Assembly (NCBI RefSeq): GCF_050942215.1
Contig: NZ_CP192056.1
Location: 2,480,001-2,544,000 of the forward strand
Origin: Sphaerimonospora sp050942215
Lineage (GTDB): Bacteria; Actinomycetota; Actinomycetes; Streptosporangiales; Streptosporangiaceae
DNA: 64,000 nucleotides
Reading direction: 5' to 3'
Positions 12,496-25,497 of the stretch are shown here, one piece after another; within the stretch, counting starts at the first letter, position 1, and each line of letters begins with the position of its first letter. Below the pieces are notes generated by a model. The model was not told the origin of the DNA. It saw only the letters and a list, made by a program, of their open reading frames with translations, and did no database searches. The position numbers and the translations under genes were made by a program.

Positions 12496-13928
12496 AGATG
12501 ACCGGCATCGGCAAGAGCTTCCTCGGCGTCCGGGTCCTCGACGGAGTCGACCTGGAGGCGGCCGCCGGTGAGGTCCACGCGGTGGTGGGGGAGAACGGCG
12601 CGGGCAAGTCGACGCTCATGAAGATCCTCGCCGGAGTGCACGCCCCGGACGAGGGGACGATCGAGATCGACGGCAGGAGCGTGGCGTTCGGGCACCCGAT
12701 CGAGGCCCAGCGGGCCGGGGTGGCGATCATCTACCAGGAGCTCACCCTGCTGCCCGAGCGGACGGTGGCCGAGAACGTCTTCCTCGGCCGGGAACCCGTC
12801 CGGCGGGGGCTGGTCGACCGGGCCGCGATGGAGTCGGCGACCGGTGAGCTGCTGAGTTCACTCGGCGAGGAGTCGTTCGGGCCGCGCGATCTCGTGCGGC
12901 GGCTCTCGGTCGCGCAGCAGCAGGTCGTCGAGATCGCCAAGGCGTTGTCGCTGAACGCCCGGATCGTCGTGATGGACGAGCCGACGGCCGCCCTGGCCGA
13001 CCACGAGGTGGAGCTGCTCTACACGCTGGTGCGGCGGCTCACCGAGCGCGGCATCGCGGTCCTGTACGTCTCCCACCGGCTCCGCGAGATCTTCGATCTC
13101 GCCCACCGGATCACCGTGCTGAAAGACGGCGCCCGGGTCGCCACCGCGGAGGCCTCGAGCCTGGACGTCGCGACCCTGATCCGCCTGATGGTCGGCCGGG
13201 AGCTGGACTCCTACTACCCTCCCCGCGCGGCGGATCCGCCGGGAGAGGTGATGGTGAGCGTGCGCGGCGGCGGCAACGCCAGGCTGCGCGGTATCGATCT
13301 CGACCTGCGCGCGGGGGAGATCGTGGGAGTGGCCGGGCTGCAGGGCTCGGGCCGGACAGAGCTGGCCAAGGCGCTGTTCGGCGCCGAGCCCTTCACCACC
13401 GGCGAGATGACGCCCTGCCGTCCCCGCTCGGTGCGCGAGGGCATCGCAGCGGGGATCGGCCTGGTGACCGAGGACCGCAAGGCCGAGGGAATCCTGCCGC
13501 ACCAGCGGGTGCGCGACAACGCCCTGCTCGTCGCGCGGGCCATAAGAAGATCCGCGGGAACGCCCGCGATCGAGCGGCTGCTCCGGCGGGTGCGGCTCAA
13601 CCCGCCCCGGCCGGCCCAGGAGATCCGGCTGCTGTCCGGTGGCAATCAGCAGAAGGTCGTGCTGGCCAAATGGATGACGGTCGCGCCGCGCGTCCTGCTG
13701 CTCGACGAGCCCACCCGCGGCGTCGACGTCGGCGCCAAGGCCGCGATCCACGAGCTGATGCGTGAACTCGCCCGGGACGGCATGGCCGTCCTGATGATCT
13801 CCTCCGAGCTCCCCGAGCTCATCGGCATGAGCGATCGCATCGTGGTCATGCGTGATGGCGGCATCGCCGGAGAACTGCCGTCCGGCTCCACCGAGGAGTC
13901 CGTGATGCGCCTGGCGGCCGCGTCATGA
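12489..13928 (+). CDS. Ribose/xylose-type sugar ABC transporter ATPase (two ABC domains)
   Basis: The 479-residue protein holds two fused nucleotide-binding domains, as in RbsA, XylG and MglA. Domain 1 has Walker A GENGAGKST, signature LSVAQQQ and Walker B IVVMDEPTAAL. Domain 2 has a degenerate Walker A (GLQGSGRTE), signature LSGGNQQK and Walker B LLLDEPTRGVD; degeneracy of the second Walker A is normal in this family. GTG 12489 gives VLKMTGIGKSF, the usual family start; ATG 12498 is the alternative. It overlaps the permease by four bases and is the first gene of a six-gene unit. Confidence 0.9.
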   Translation: MLKMTGIGKSFLGVRVLDGVDLEAAAGEVHAVVGENGAGKSTLMKILAGVHAPDEGTIEIDGRSVAFGHPIEAQRAGVAIIYQELTLLPERTVAENVFLGREPVRRGLVDRAAMESATGELLSSLGEESFGPRDLVRRLSVAQQQVVEIAKALSLNARIVVMDEPTAALADHEVELLYTLVRRLTERGIAVLYVSHRLREIFDLAHRITVLKDGARVATAEASSLDVATLIRLMVGRELDSYYPPRAADPPGEVMVSVRGGGNARLRGIDLDLRAGEIVGVAGLQGSGRTELAKALFGAEPFTTGEMTPCRPRSVREGIAAGIGLVTEDRKAEGILPHQRVRDNALLVARAIRRSAGTPAIERLLRRVRLNPPRPAQEIRLLSGGNQQKVVLAKWMTVAPRVLLLDEPTRGVDVGAKAAIHELMRELARDGMAVLMISSELPELIGMSDRIVVMRDGGIAGELPSGSTEESVMRLAAAS

Positions 13929-14929
13929 CCCAGCAGCTGAAGCTCCGGCGCGTCGCCGCCGCCGAAGGCTCGTTCCTCCGGAGGCTTTCGGCCGACCAGC
14001 CCGCGCGTGCCGTCTACCTGGCGCTGGCTCTGCTCATCATGCTGGGCTGGCTGCTGTTCACGCTGGACGGCGGGCGGTTCCTGAGCCAGGAGAACATCGT
14101 CGGCATCCAGCAGCGATCGGCGGCACTGGGCATCGTCGCGATCGGTCAGACCCTGGTGATCCTGGCCGGGGGCCTCGACCTCTCGGTGGCCTACCTGATC
14201 AGCCTGACCACACTGGTCGCGGCCGAGATCATGGCGGGGGCCGGCGCGAACGTGCCCGCCGCGATCGCCGCGGTGCTGGCGGTGAGCGCGTTGGTCGGAC
14301 TGGTGAACGGGCTGATCGTCACCAGGCTCCAGGTGCACGCCTTCATCGCCACGCTCGGGACGGCGCTGATCATCAGAGGTGTGCTGGACGCGCGGTACGA
14401 CGGGCCGGCCGGCAGCGTGCCCGCGTCCTTCCGGCATCTCGGGTACGACCGCATCGGGCCGCTGGCGGTGTCGGCGCTGCTGTGGGCCGCGGTGGCGGTG
14501 TCCGCATGGCTCCTGCTCAGCCGGACGCGGCTGGGATACCGGATCTACGCGGTGGGCGGGAACACCGAGGTCGCGCGGCTGTCGGGAGTTCGCACCGAGC
14601 GGGTCATGATCGCCGTCCACGTGCTCTGCTCGGTCTGCGCAGGGATCGCGGGGCTGCTGCTCGCCTCCCGGCTCGGAGCGGGCACGCCGACCGCCGGGAC
14701 CGACGGCGGGTACGACCTGGAGTCGATCGCCGCGGTCGTGCTCGGCGGGACCGCCCTGGCCGGAGGCCGCGGCGGGGTCGCCGGGACCGTCGGCGGAGTC
14801 CTGCTCCTGGCCGTACTCGACAGCATCTTCAACCAGATGGAGGTCAACTCCTTCGCCAAGGACGTGGTGCGGGGAGTGGTCCTGGTGGCGGCTCTGGCGA
14901 TCTACGCTCGCAGGAGGCGGACCGCATGA
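13925..14929 (+). CDS. Sugar ABC transporter permease (RbsC-like)
   Basis: The 334-residue membrane protein of the branched-chain/ribose permease family (BPD_transp_2) has eight or more hydrophobic segments. Family motifs include LVILAGGLDLSVAYLISL and AAVVLGGTALAGGRGG. It overlaps both neighbours by ATGA junctions, which indicates tight co-expression. Confidence 0.9.
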   Translation: MTQQLKLRRVAAAEGSFLRRLSADQPARAVYLALALLIMLGWLLFTLDGGRFLSQENIVGIQQRSAALGIVAIGQTLVILAGGLDLSVAYLISLTTLVAAEIMAGAGANVPAAIAAVLAVSALVGLVNGLIVTRLQVHAFIATLGTALIIRGVLDARYDGPAGSVPASFRHLGYDRIGPLAVSALLWAAVAVSAWLLLSRTRLGYRIYAVGGNTEVARLSGVRTERVMIAVHVLCSVCAGIAGLLLASRLGAGTPTAGTDGGYDLESIAAVVLGGTALAGGRGGVAGTVGGVLLLAVLDSIFNQMEVNSFAKDVVRGVVLVAALAIYARRRRTA

Positions 14930-15858
14930 GACGCGCGCTGCCGATCTTCGTGGTGCTGGCCGGGCTGCTGATCGCGATCGCGGTCGTCAACCCGTACTTC
15001 CTGGAGCCGCCCGCCTTCCTCGCCTTCGTCAAACGTGCCGCGCCGCTGGTGATCCTCGCGGCCGGGCAGTACTTCGTCATCGTGTCCGGCGAGTTCGACC
15101 TGTCGGTCGGCTCCCTCGTCACCGCCGAGGTGGTGATCGCCGCCCGGCTCATCGACGGCTCCGCTGAGGCCACCTGGCCCGTCCTGGCCCTGCTGCTCGT
15201 CCTCGGCATGCTCGTCGGGCTGGTCAACGGGATCGTCACCACCATCTTCCGCGTCCCGTCGTTCATCACGACGCTCGGCATGCTGCTGATCCTGTCCGGG
15301 GCGGTCTTCCTCTGGACGGGCGGCGCGCCCCGGGGCGCGCTGTCCCCGGAGTTCCGCGAGCTGGGCCGGGGGAGCCTGGGCCCGGTTCCCTGGTCGGTCC
15401 TGATCCTCGTCGCGGTCGTGGCCGCCGCCGTCTACGCGATGCGCGCCGGTTTCGGCCACACGCTGATCGCGGCCGGCGACAACGACCGGGCCGCGGCCCT
15501 GTCCGGTGTCCGGCTCGCCCGGGTGCGGACGGCGGCATTCATGATCTCCGGGCTGTCCGCGGCGGTCGCCGCGATCCTGCTCGGTGGCTTCGCAGGGGTG
15601 TCCGCGCAGGCCGGCAACGGCCTGGAGTTCCAGGCCATCACCGCCGTTGTGCTCGGCGGAGTGGTCCTCGGCGGCGGCCGCGGCTCAGTGGTCGCCGCCA
15701 TGGCGGGCGCCTTCACCCTGGAGGCCCTGTTCACCCTCCTCAACCTGTACGGCATCTCGGGGGCGCTGGAGCCGGCCGTACAGGGTGTGATCATTATCGC
15801 CGCGGTGGCGCTGGGAGCCGTGCGCTTCCCGCGCAGGAGAACCGCGGCCGCCTCGTGA
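14926..15858 (+). CDS. Second sugar ABC transporter permease (RbsC-like)
   Basis: This 310-residue permease is of the same family, with FVIVSGEFDLSVGSLVTAE and AVVLGGVVLGGGRGS. ATG 14926 overlaps the previous stop and has AGGAGG upstream. Two different permease genes in one ribose-type importer imply a heterodimeric channel, less usual than the homodimer of E. coli RbsC. Confidence 0.9.
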   Translation: MRRALPIFVVLAGLLIAIAVVNPYFLEPPAFLAFVKRAAPLVILAAGQYFVIVSGEFDLSVGSLVTAEVVIAARLIDGSAEATWPVLALLLVLGMLVGLVNGIVTTIFRVPSFITTLGMLLILSGAVFLWTGGAPRGALSPEFRELGRGSLGPVPWSVLILVAVVAAAVYAMRAGFGHTLIAAGDNDRAAALSGVRLARVRTAAFMISGLSAAVAAILLGGFAGVSAQAGNGLEFQAITAVVLGGVVLGGGRGSVVAAMAGAFTLEALFTLLNLYGISGALEPAVQGVIIIAAVALGAVRFPRRRTAAAS

Positions 15859-15871
15859 TGGAAGGAAGACG

Positions 15872-17095
15872 ATGCGTTCATATTCGCGGCGGTTCCTCGC
15901 CGTGGCAGCACTGGCCGTGCTGACGACGGCGACGGCCGCGTGCACCACCGACGAACCTGCGCCCTCCGCCGCGCCGGCAGGGTCCTCCGGGCCGGCCGAG
16001 TCCGCCGGGCCGGGGGACAGGGGCACCGGAGCGCAGTCGAAGTTCTTCGTGCAGGCCGACTACGACGCTCAGATGACGATGCGCCGGGCAGAGCCCACCG
16101 GCCCGGCGGACAAGCCGTGGGAGCAGAGCATCGACCCGCAGCTCATCGACACCGCCGCGTACAAGAAGGCGGCGCCGTACCACCTGTGCTTCTCCAATGC
16201 CGCTATCGACAACCCCTGGCGGCAGGTCGGCTGGAAGACCATGCAGGCGGAGGTCGCCCTGCACAAGGAGATCGAGCGCTTCACCGCCCTGGACGCCGAG
16301 GGCAAGGACGACAAGCAGATCTCCGACATCGCGGAGCTGCAGGGCAAGGGCTGCGACGTGCTGATCGTCTCGCCCAACACCACGGCCACGCTGACTCCCG
16401 CGGTGTCCGGGGCCTGCCCCAAGGTCCCCGTCATCGTGTTCGACCGGGGGGTCGAGACCGACTGCCCGGTCACCTTCATCAAGCCGGTCGGCGGATACGC
16501 CTTCGGCGCCGAGGCGGCCGAATTCCTCGTCGGCAAGGTGCCGGCCGGCGGGAAGATCCTGGCGCTGCGCATCCTGCCCGGGGTCGACGTGCTGGAGACC
16601 CGGTGGTCGGCGGCGAAGGTCGCGTTCGACAGCAGCGACCTCGATGTCGTCGGCGTGGAGTTCACCGACGGCGACGCCGCGAAGACCAAGAGCATCGTCG
16701 GTGACTACATCCAGCGCTACGGCAAGATCGACGGAGTCTGGATGGACTCGGGCGCGACCGCGGTCGCCGCCGTCGAGGCGTTCGAGGACGCGGGCCTGCC
16801 CGTACCGCCGATCAACGGCGAGGACCAGCAGGACTTCCTGGAGAAGTGGAACGACGCGAAGCTGACCGCGATCGCCCCGACCTATCCGACGTACCAGTGG
16901 CGCACCCCCGTCATCGCGGCACTCAAGATCCTCAAGGGGGAGCAGGTGCCGAAGATCTGGAACCTCCCGCAGCCGGCGATCACCCAGGAGAACCTCGCCA
17001 CCTATCTCAAGCCCGGCATGCCGCCGCTGCACTACGCCCTGTGCGGCTGCGAGGACCTGCCCGGCTACCCGGAGAAGTGGGGCGGCACGTCGTGA
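15872..17095 (+). CDS. Sugar-binding lipoprotein of ABC importer 2
   Basis: The 407-residue periplasmic-binding-like protein (Peripla_BP_4 type) has a lipoprotein signal with lipobox TAAC and Cys24, followed by an Ala/Pro/Ser-rich spacer. The two-lobed sugar-binding fold spans about 75-380 (for example DVLIVSPNTTATLTPAV and GVWMDSGATAVAAVEAF). GGAAGGAAG lies before the ATG. It is longer than RbsB. The following gene starts inside its stop codon. Confidence 0.88.
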   Translation: MRSYSRRFLAVAALAVLTTATAACTTDEPAPSAAPAGSSGPAESAGPGDRGTGAQSKFFVQADYDAQMTMRRAEPTGPADKPWEQSIDPQLIDTAAYKKAAPYHLCFSNAAIDNPWRQVGWKTMQAEVALHKEIERFTALDAEGKDDKQISDIAELQGKGCDVLIVSPNTTATLTPAVSGACPKVPVIVFDRGVETDCPVTFIKPVGGYAFGAEAAEFLVGKVPAGGKILALRILPGVDVLETRWSAAKVAFDSSDLDVVGVEFTDGDAAKTKSIVGDYIQRYGKIDGVWMDSGATAVAAVEAFEDAGLPVPPINGEDQQDFLEKWNDAKLTAIAPTYPTYQWRTPVIAALKILKGEQVPKIWNLPQPAITQENLATYLKPGMPPLHYALCGCEDLPGYPEKWGGTS

Positions 17096-17943
17096 TCGGC
17101 GTCAACACGTGGGTCTGGGTCTCCCCGCTCACCGACGACTCCCTGGCCGCCCTCGCGCCGAGGATCGCGGAATGGGGATTCGACGTGGTGGAGCTGCCGG
17201 TCGAGCACCCCGGCGACTGGGACCCGGGCAGGGCGGCGGCCCTCCTGGCCGGGCTCGGGCTCGGCGCGTCGGTCGTGCTCACGATGCCGCCGGGACGTGA
17301 GCTGGTCGCCGCATCGCCGCAGGGCGTCCGGGAGACCCAGGACTACCTGCGGCACTGCGTGGACGTAGCGGTGACCGTGGGTGCGCCGGCGGTGAGCGGG
17401 CCCGCCTACGCCTCCGTCGGCCGGGCCTGGCGGATGAGCCCGGACGAGCGGCGCACGCTCTACGCCGAGTTGAGGGAGAACCTGCGGCCGGTGGTCGCCT
17501 ATGCCGCCGAACGCGGGGTCCAGATCGGCGTCGAACCGCTCAACCGGTACGAGACCAGCGTCATCAACACCGTCGAGCAGGCGCTCGAAGCCCTTCCGGA
17601 GGAGTGCGGACTCGCCCTCGACACCTACCACATGAACATCGAGGAGAAGGATCCCCTCCGGGCCGTCCGGCTGGCCGGGGACAGGATCGCGCACCTGCAG
17701 GTGTGCGGGACCGACCGCGGCGCCCCCGGCAGCGACCACTTCGACTGGCCGGGCTTCGCCGCCGCCGTGCACGACGTGGGCTACCGCGGGCCGCTCGTCA
17801 TCGAGTCCTTCACCGCCGGCAACGCGACCATCGCCACCGCGGCGTCCATCTGGCGTCCCCTGGCCTCGAGCCAGGACGCCCTCGCCACCGAAGGCCTCGC
17901 CTTCCTCCGCACCCTCGCGAACCTGCACACCTCGACGACCTGA
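17092..17943 (+). CDS. TIM-barrel sugar isomerase/epimerase (AP_endonuc_2 family)
   Basis: The 283-residue cytoplasmic protein starts at GTG 17092, overlapping the lipoprotein stop. It has the xylose-isomerase-like TIM-barrel fold with metal-site residues in GVEPLNRYE, LALDTYHMNIEE, HLQVCG and PLVIES, as in D-tagatose/D-psicose 3-epimerases. Members also act on 3-keto-sugars and inosose. Placed between an importer and ThuA proteins, it probably epimerises or isomerises the imported sugar. The exact substrate is not readable. Confidence 0.85.
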   Translation: MIGVNTWVWVSPLTDDSLAALAPRIAEWGFDVVELPVEHPGDWDPGRAAALLAGLGLGASVVLTMPPGRELVAASPQGVRETQDYLRHCVDVAVTVGAPAVSGPAYASVGRAWRMSPDERRTLYAELRENLRPVVAYAAERGVQIGVEPLNRYETSVINTVEQALEALPEECGLALDTYHMNIEEKDPLRAVRLAGDRIAHLQVCGTDRGAPGSDHFDWPGFAAAVHDVGYRGPLVIESFTAGNATIATAASIWRPLASSQDALATEGLAFLRTLANLHTSTT

Positions 17944-21570
<3,627 letters not shown>

Positions 21571-21585
21571 CCTCGGCATGACGCC

Positions 21586-21626
21586 GGGACCCGGCCGGTC
21601 CGCCGGAGGCGGAGCGGCCGGGTCCC
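21586..21626 (+). terminator. Strong terminator hairpin
   Basis: A perfect 12-base stem (GGGACCCGGCCG at 21586-21597 with CGGCCGGGTCCC at 21615-21626) lies 15 bases after the multidomain gene, closing the importer unit. Confidence 0.75.
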
Positions 21627-21817
21627 TGTCATTTCCAGAAATATGTGATCTTCAATGGGTGCGGCGACGTGGATTCGGGCGTGTGACCACCGCGGGTGGA
21701 GTGCGAGGGCCCGGGAACCGGCCGCCGTACCGGTTGAGGTCCAGACGGGGTGTCATGCCGGCCGGGGTCCTGCCGCTCGCCGCGGCGGCGTCCCGGCCGG
21801 GGGCGGGCGGAGCCGGG

Positions 21818-23233
21818 TCAACCGCGATAGGTCTCCAGCAGCCGCAGCCAGATCTCGCTGATGGTCGGATAGGAGGGTACGGCGTGCCACAGGCGGGCGA
21901 TCGGGACCTCGGCCGTGACCGCGATCGTCGCCGAGTGGAGCAACTCGCCCACTCCCGGACCGGCGAACGTGACACCGAGCAGCGTTTCACGATCGAGGTC
22001 GACCACGGCCCGGGCCCGCCCCCGGTAATCGTCGGCGAACAGGGAGGCTCCGGCCACGTTGCCCAGGTCGTAGTCGACCGCCCGCACCCGGTGCCCGCGC
22101 CGGGTCGCCTCCTCGAGGGTGAGACCGACGGAGGCGACCTCGGGGTCGGTGAAGACGACCTGCGGCACCGCCCGCTCGTCCGCCGTGGCGACACTGCGGC
22201 CCCACGCGGCGGTGTCCAGCTCTCGCCCGGCGGCGCGATCGGCGATCACCTGGCCGAAGACCCGCCCCTGGTACTTGCCCTGATGAGTCAGCAGCGCGCG
22301 GCCGTTGACGTCCCCGGCCGCGTAGAGCCAGCCGCCGGAAACGCCGACCGCCCGTCCGGTGGCATCCACCTCGATGGACTTACCCGGGGTGAGGCCCACC
22401 GTCTCCAGCCCCAGGTCGGCGGTGGCCGGCACCCGGCCGGTGGCGAACAGCACCTCGTCCGCCGTCACCGTCTCGCCGCCGGCCAGCGTGAGCGTCACCT
22501 GGTCGTCGCGGCCGGCCTTGACGACCGAGACACCGAACCGCACGTCCACGCCGCCCGTCAGCAGGCTCTCGGCCACCAGCTCCCCCGCGAAGGGCTCCAT
22601 CCTCGCCAGCAGCCGTGATCCGCGCACCAGCATCACCACTTCACTGCCCAGCGCCCCCCAGGCCGTGGCCATCTCGCAAGCCACGACTCCGCCGCCGACG
22701 ACGGCGAGCCGTGACGGCACGAATCCGGACCCGGTCGCCTCACGGCTAGTCCACGGGTGTGCCTCGGCCAGGTCCGGGATGCCGGGCAGCGCGGCACGCG
22801 TCCCCGTGCACACCGCGACGGCATGGCGGGCCGTCAGCACCCGCCGTCCGCCGTCGGCGGTCTCCACGGCGACGCGCCTTTCCCCTTCCAGCCGCCCGTG
22901 CCCACGCACCAGCACCAGCCCGGCCTCTTCCAACCAGGTGACCTGGCCCTCGTCGTTCCAATGCGAGGCGAAACCGTCCCGGCGGTCGAGCACCGCCGCC
23001 ACATCCAGCGCACCGGTGACGGCCTCGCGGGCTCCCGCCACGCGCCGGGCGTCCCCGAGCGCGGTAGCCGGCCGCAGCAACGCCTTGCTGGGCATGCACG
23101 CCCAGTACGAGCATTCCCCGCCGACCAGTTCGGCCTCCACCACCGCGACGGTCAGCCCGCCGGCCCGTGCCCGCTCCGCCAGGTTCTCCCCTGTAGGTCC
23201 GGCACCCAGCACTACGACATCGAACTCATCCAA
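21818..23233 (-). CDS. Pyridine nucleotide-disulfide oxidoreductase, lipoamide-dehydrogenase-like
   Basis: The 471-residue flavoprotein has an N-terminal FAD-binding GAGPTGENLAERA, the redox-active disulfide GGECSYWACMPSK (CxxxxC) and an NAD(P)-binding GGGVVACEMA, then the dimerisation domain. At the C terminus, where lipoamide dehydrogenases have HPTxSE, this protein has YPTISE, so the catalytic His seems replaced by Tyr, although an alternative His occurs five residues earlier. The start is TTG 23233, supported by GAGAGGAG seven bases upstream. The substrate is unlikely to be standard dihydrolipoamide. It is monocistronic, at the boundary of the defence island. Confidence 0.85.
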   Translation of the reverse strand: MDEFDVVVLGAGPTGENLAERARAGGLTVAVVEAELVGGECSYWACMPSKALLRPATALGDARRVAGAREAVTGALDVAAVLDRRDGFASHWNDEGQVTWLEEAGLVLVRGHGRLEGERRVAVETADGGRRVLTARHAVAVCTGTRAALPGIPDLAEAHPWTSREATGSGFVPSRLAVVGGGVVACEMATAWGALGSEVVMLVRGSRLLARMEPFAGELVAESLLTGGVDVRFGVSVVKAGRDDQVTLTLAGGETVTADEVLFATGRVPATADLGLETVGLTPGKSIEVDATGRAVGVSGGWLYAAGDVNGRALLTHQGKYQGRVFGQVIADRAAGRELDTAAWGRSVATADERAVPQVVFTDPEVASVGLTLEEATRRGHRVRAVDYDLGNVAGASLFADDYRGRARAVVDLDRETLLGVTFAGPGVGELLHSATIAVTAEVPIARLWHAVPSYPTISEIWLRLLETYRG

Positions 23234-23448
23234 CGCCGGTCTCCTCTCGGTGTCCGTCCATCATGCGGTCCTGCTTCCCCTGGTTCATCCACGTACCGTG
23301 CCACACCGCATGAATGGGAGACCGACCCTTGCCAGTGCCGCCGGGGCCGTCGGGCCCCAAGGCCCGGTGGTATCAAGGCGCGCCCGGGTGTCACCGATCG
23401 GTTGTTGTGCCAGATCGTCGCGGCCATCGCCAGGGGCCGGCAGGGGCG

Positions 23449-25497
23449 TCACCTACCATCCCATTGGCCGGTTGCCACCGGAGTGTGGCCCCGGACCTCC
23501 AGGACCTTGGCGAAGGCCCGCTGCCGGTGTCGCAGGCCATGGACGATCATGATCTCATGGGCCCCCACCTCGTCGGCGATGTCGAGAAGTCCTCTCTTGT
23601 CGGCGTGTGCGGAAAATCGCATCATCTCGACTCGGGCACGCAGTGGGATGCTCTTCTCGACTCCGTGGTCGTCGACGGACAGGTGCGAGGCCTGCGCCTC
23701 GACCAGCTTGAGCAATCTGGCGCCGGGCGATTCCTCGTCCTGGTAGCCGGAGAGGAACAGAGCGCTGCGAGGCTCCGGCAGGATCCGGGATGCCCACTGG
23801 ACGGCGGGTCCCCCGCTGAGCATGCCCGATGTCGTGATGACGACACCGGAGACGAACAGGTCCAAGTCGCTGGGGCGCCGAGCACGTGACACGCTCTCGC
23901 CGAGAATGTGCAGGGGAGATGGCAGGTCCGCCGTGATGCGCTCGAACGATGACGTGACATCCGCGGCCATCCCGTCGAGCAACACGGGCACGTGCGGGAG
24001 GCGCCTGCGCATGATCATGGCGAGTTCCTGTGCCCGCCCCAGCGCGAAGGCCGGGATGAGCACGCGACCGCCGGCCGTGTAGATCTCTTCGACGGCCCGG
24101 ATCAGGTCCAGGACCCGGGTCTCCCGGGAGTCGTGGTCCTCGGCACAGCAGGTGGACTCCATAACGAGGAGATCCGCCTCGCGCGCCGAGTCCGGGATGG
24201 AGTAGCCGTCCACGGTCTCCTGGCGGAAGCCGGAGATGTCGCCGGTGATGACGACTCGTTGGTCACCGGCCTGGATGACGACTCCCGCGGCACCGAGGAT
24301 GTGCCCGGCCGGGAACAGCTCCACGGTGATGTCGCCGATTCTGCGCACGGCCCCGAAGGGGACCTCCTCGCAGCGCTGCGCGGCCGCCTCGACCGCGTCG
24401 CGCCGGTACAGGACCTCGCTGTCCGCACCCCACCGGCGGTGGAGTCGCTCCCGCTCGCCCATGAGCTTCGCGGAGTCGGCCCACGTCCGGGGCATGAGTG
24501 CGGTCGTTTCCGAGGTGGCGATGATCCGCAGATCCGGAAGGCATTCGACCAGGGCGGGGATGTAACCGCAGTGGTCGGTATGGGCGTGCGTGACCACGAC
24601 GGCATGGATCGACCCCGCCATGGCCTGGTCGATGTGGCGCGGAGGGAGCGCGGGATCGCCGGGTCGCAGCCCCGCATCGACCAGCAGGCGGGTGGCACCC
24701 GCCTCGACGAGTACGCAGGAGCCGCCGATCTCGTCGGCGCCTCCCAGAGGATGGACACGGAGGCGACGCTCCCCGGTGACGGCCACCCGAGAGGCTGCCG
24801 ACAGCGGCTGTGGGGGCGTGACGATCGCCTGGAGTGCGGTGGTGAGGTCTTCCGGTGCGATACCGGCCGCCTGGGCCGCCAGAACGAGCGGGGGCACGGA
24901 CCGCTCCTGAGGCTCGGCCTGGAGATTGCGCGGATCCCGAGTCTCGGAGCCTTCGTCTGCGGGATCGGGAACCCGCTGCAGGGCCGCGAGCAGGGTGGAC
25001 GCCAGGATGCGGGGATCCTGCAGCCGTCGCTGCAGGGCTGCCATCTGCGTGTCCAGTTCTTCCGCGCGCTTCTCCGCTTCAATGAGCGTGCCCTTGGCAC
25101 TCTGGAGCGCCCTTTCGGCGTGCTCATGCCGTCCCTTGGCCGTTTCCAGTCTGCTCCGCAGCTCGTGGAGCTTCTCCTGGTGGCGTTTGCGGAGAGTACT
25201 GCGAGTGGCTTCTTCCCTCCCCAGTTGTCCGACAAGGCGCAGGCCGGCCCGTACGACACGGTCGTCGGGGGACAGGAGCAGCGTGGCGAGAGCCTTCAGG
25301 TCCGGCTGGTCCCGATGGATCCGCAGGTCGCGACGGAGCCTGCCGCGGAGAGCGGGAACCCGGAGCAGCGCGTCGACGACCAGCCGGCGGTTCTCAGCGG
25401 TGAACCGCTCGATGTCGTGTCCCTGCTCACGCAGCCCCGGCCGGGACAGGATCACCTCCGTCGCCGCTCGAAGGATCGGCAGGAGATGGTCCGTCAC
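23449..25497 (-). CDS. Metallo-beta-lactamase/beta-CASP nuclease with N-terminal helical extension
   Basis: The 682-residue protein has an N-terminal helical and probably coiled-coil region (about 1-230, rich in Arg, Glu and Leu) and a C-terminal CPSF/RNase J-type nuclease. Metal-binding motifs are HAHTDH (about residue 305), AGHILGAAGV, ITGDISG, the beta-CASP region and a C-terminal FSAHAD and VHG. This family cuts RNA, sometimes DNA. The GTG start overlaps the stop of the giant ATPase gene by four bases, so the two are translationally coupled and probably work together. Such N-terminal extensions are not typical of housekeeping RNases. A defence effector role is inferred from context. Confidence 0.85.
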   Translation of the reverse strand: MTDHLLPILRAATEVILSRPGLREQGHDIERFTAENRRLVVDALLRVPALRGRLRRDLRIHRDQPDLKALATLLLSPDDRVVRAGLRLVGQLGREEATRSTLRKRHQEKLHELRSRLETAKGRHEHAERALQSAKGTLIEAEKRAEELDTQMAALQRRLQDPRILASTLLAALQRVPDPADEGSETRDPRNLQAEPQERSVPPLVLAAQAAGIAPEDLTTALQAIVTPPQPLSAASRVAVTGERRLRVHPLGGADEIGGSCVLVEAGATRLLVDAGLRPGDPALPPRHIDQAMAGSIHAVVVTHAHTDHCGYIPALVECLPDLRIIATSETTALMPRTWADSAKLMGERERLHRRWGADSEVLYRRDAVEAAAQRCEEVPFGAVRRIGDITVELFPAGHILGAAGVVIQAGDQRVVITGDISGFRQETVDGYSIPDSAREADLLVMESTCCAEDHDSRETRVLDLIRAVEEIYTAGGRVLIPAFALGRAQELAMIMRRRLPHVPVLLDGMAADVTSSFERITADLPSPLHILGESVSRARRPSDLDLFVSGVVITTSGMLSGGPAVQWASRILPEPRSALFLSGYQDEESPGARLLKLVEAQASHLSVDDHGVEKSIPLRARVEMMRFSAHADKRGLLDIADEVGAHEIMIVHGLRHRQRAFAKVLEVRGHTPVATGQWDGR

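Noticed and set aside
21571..23448. tRNA or attachment-site repeats marking the island boundary
   Set aside because: No tRNA gene or clear direct repeat pair was seen at either island edge by eye, so insertion by a known integrase cannot be claimed.
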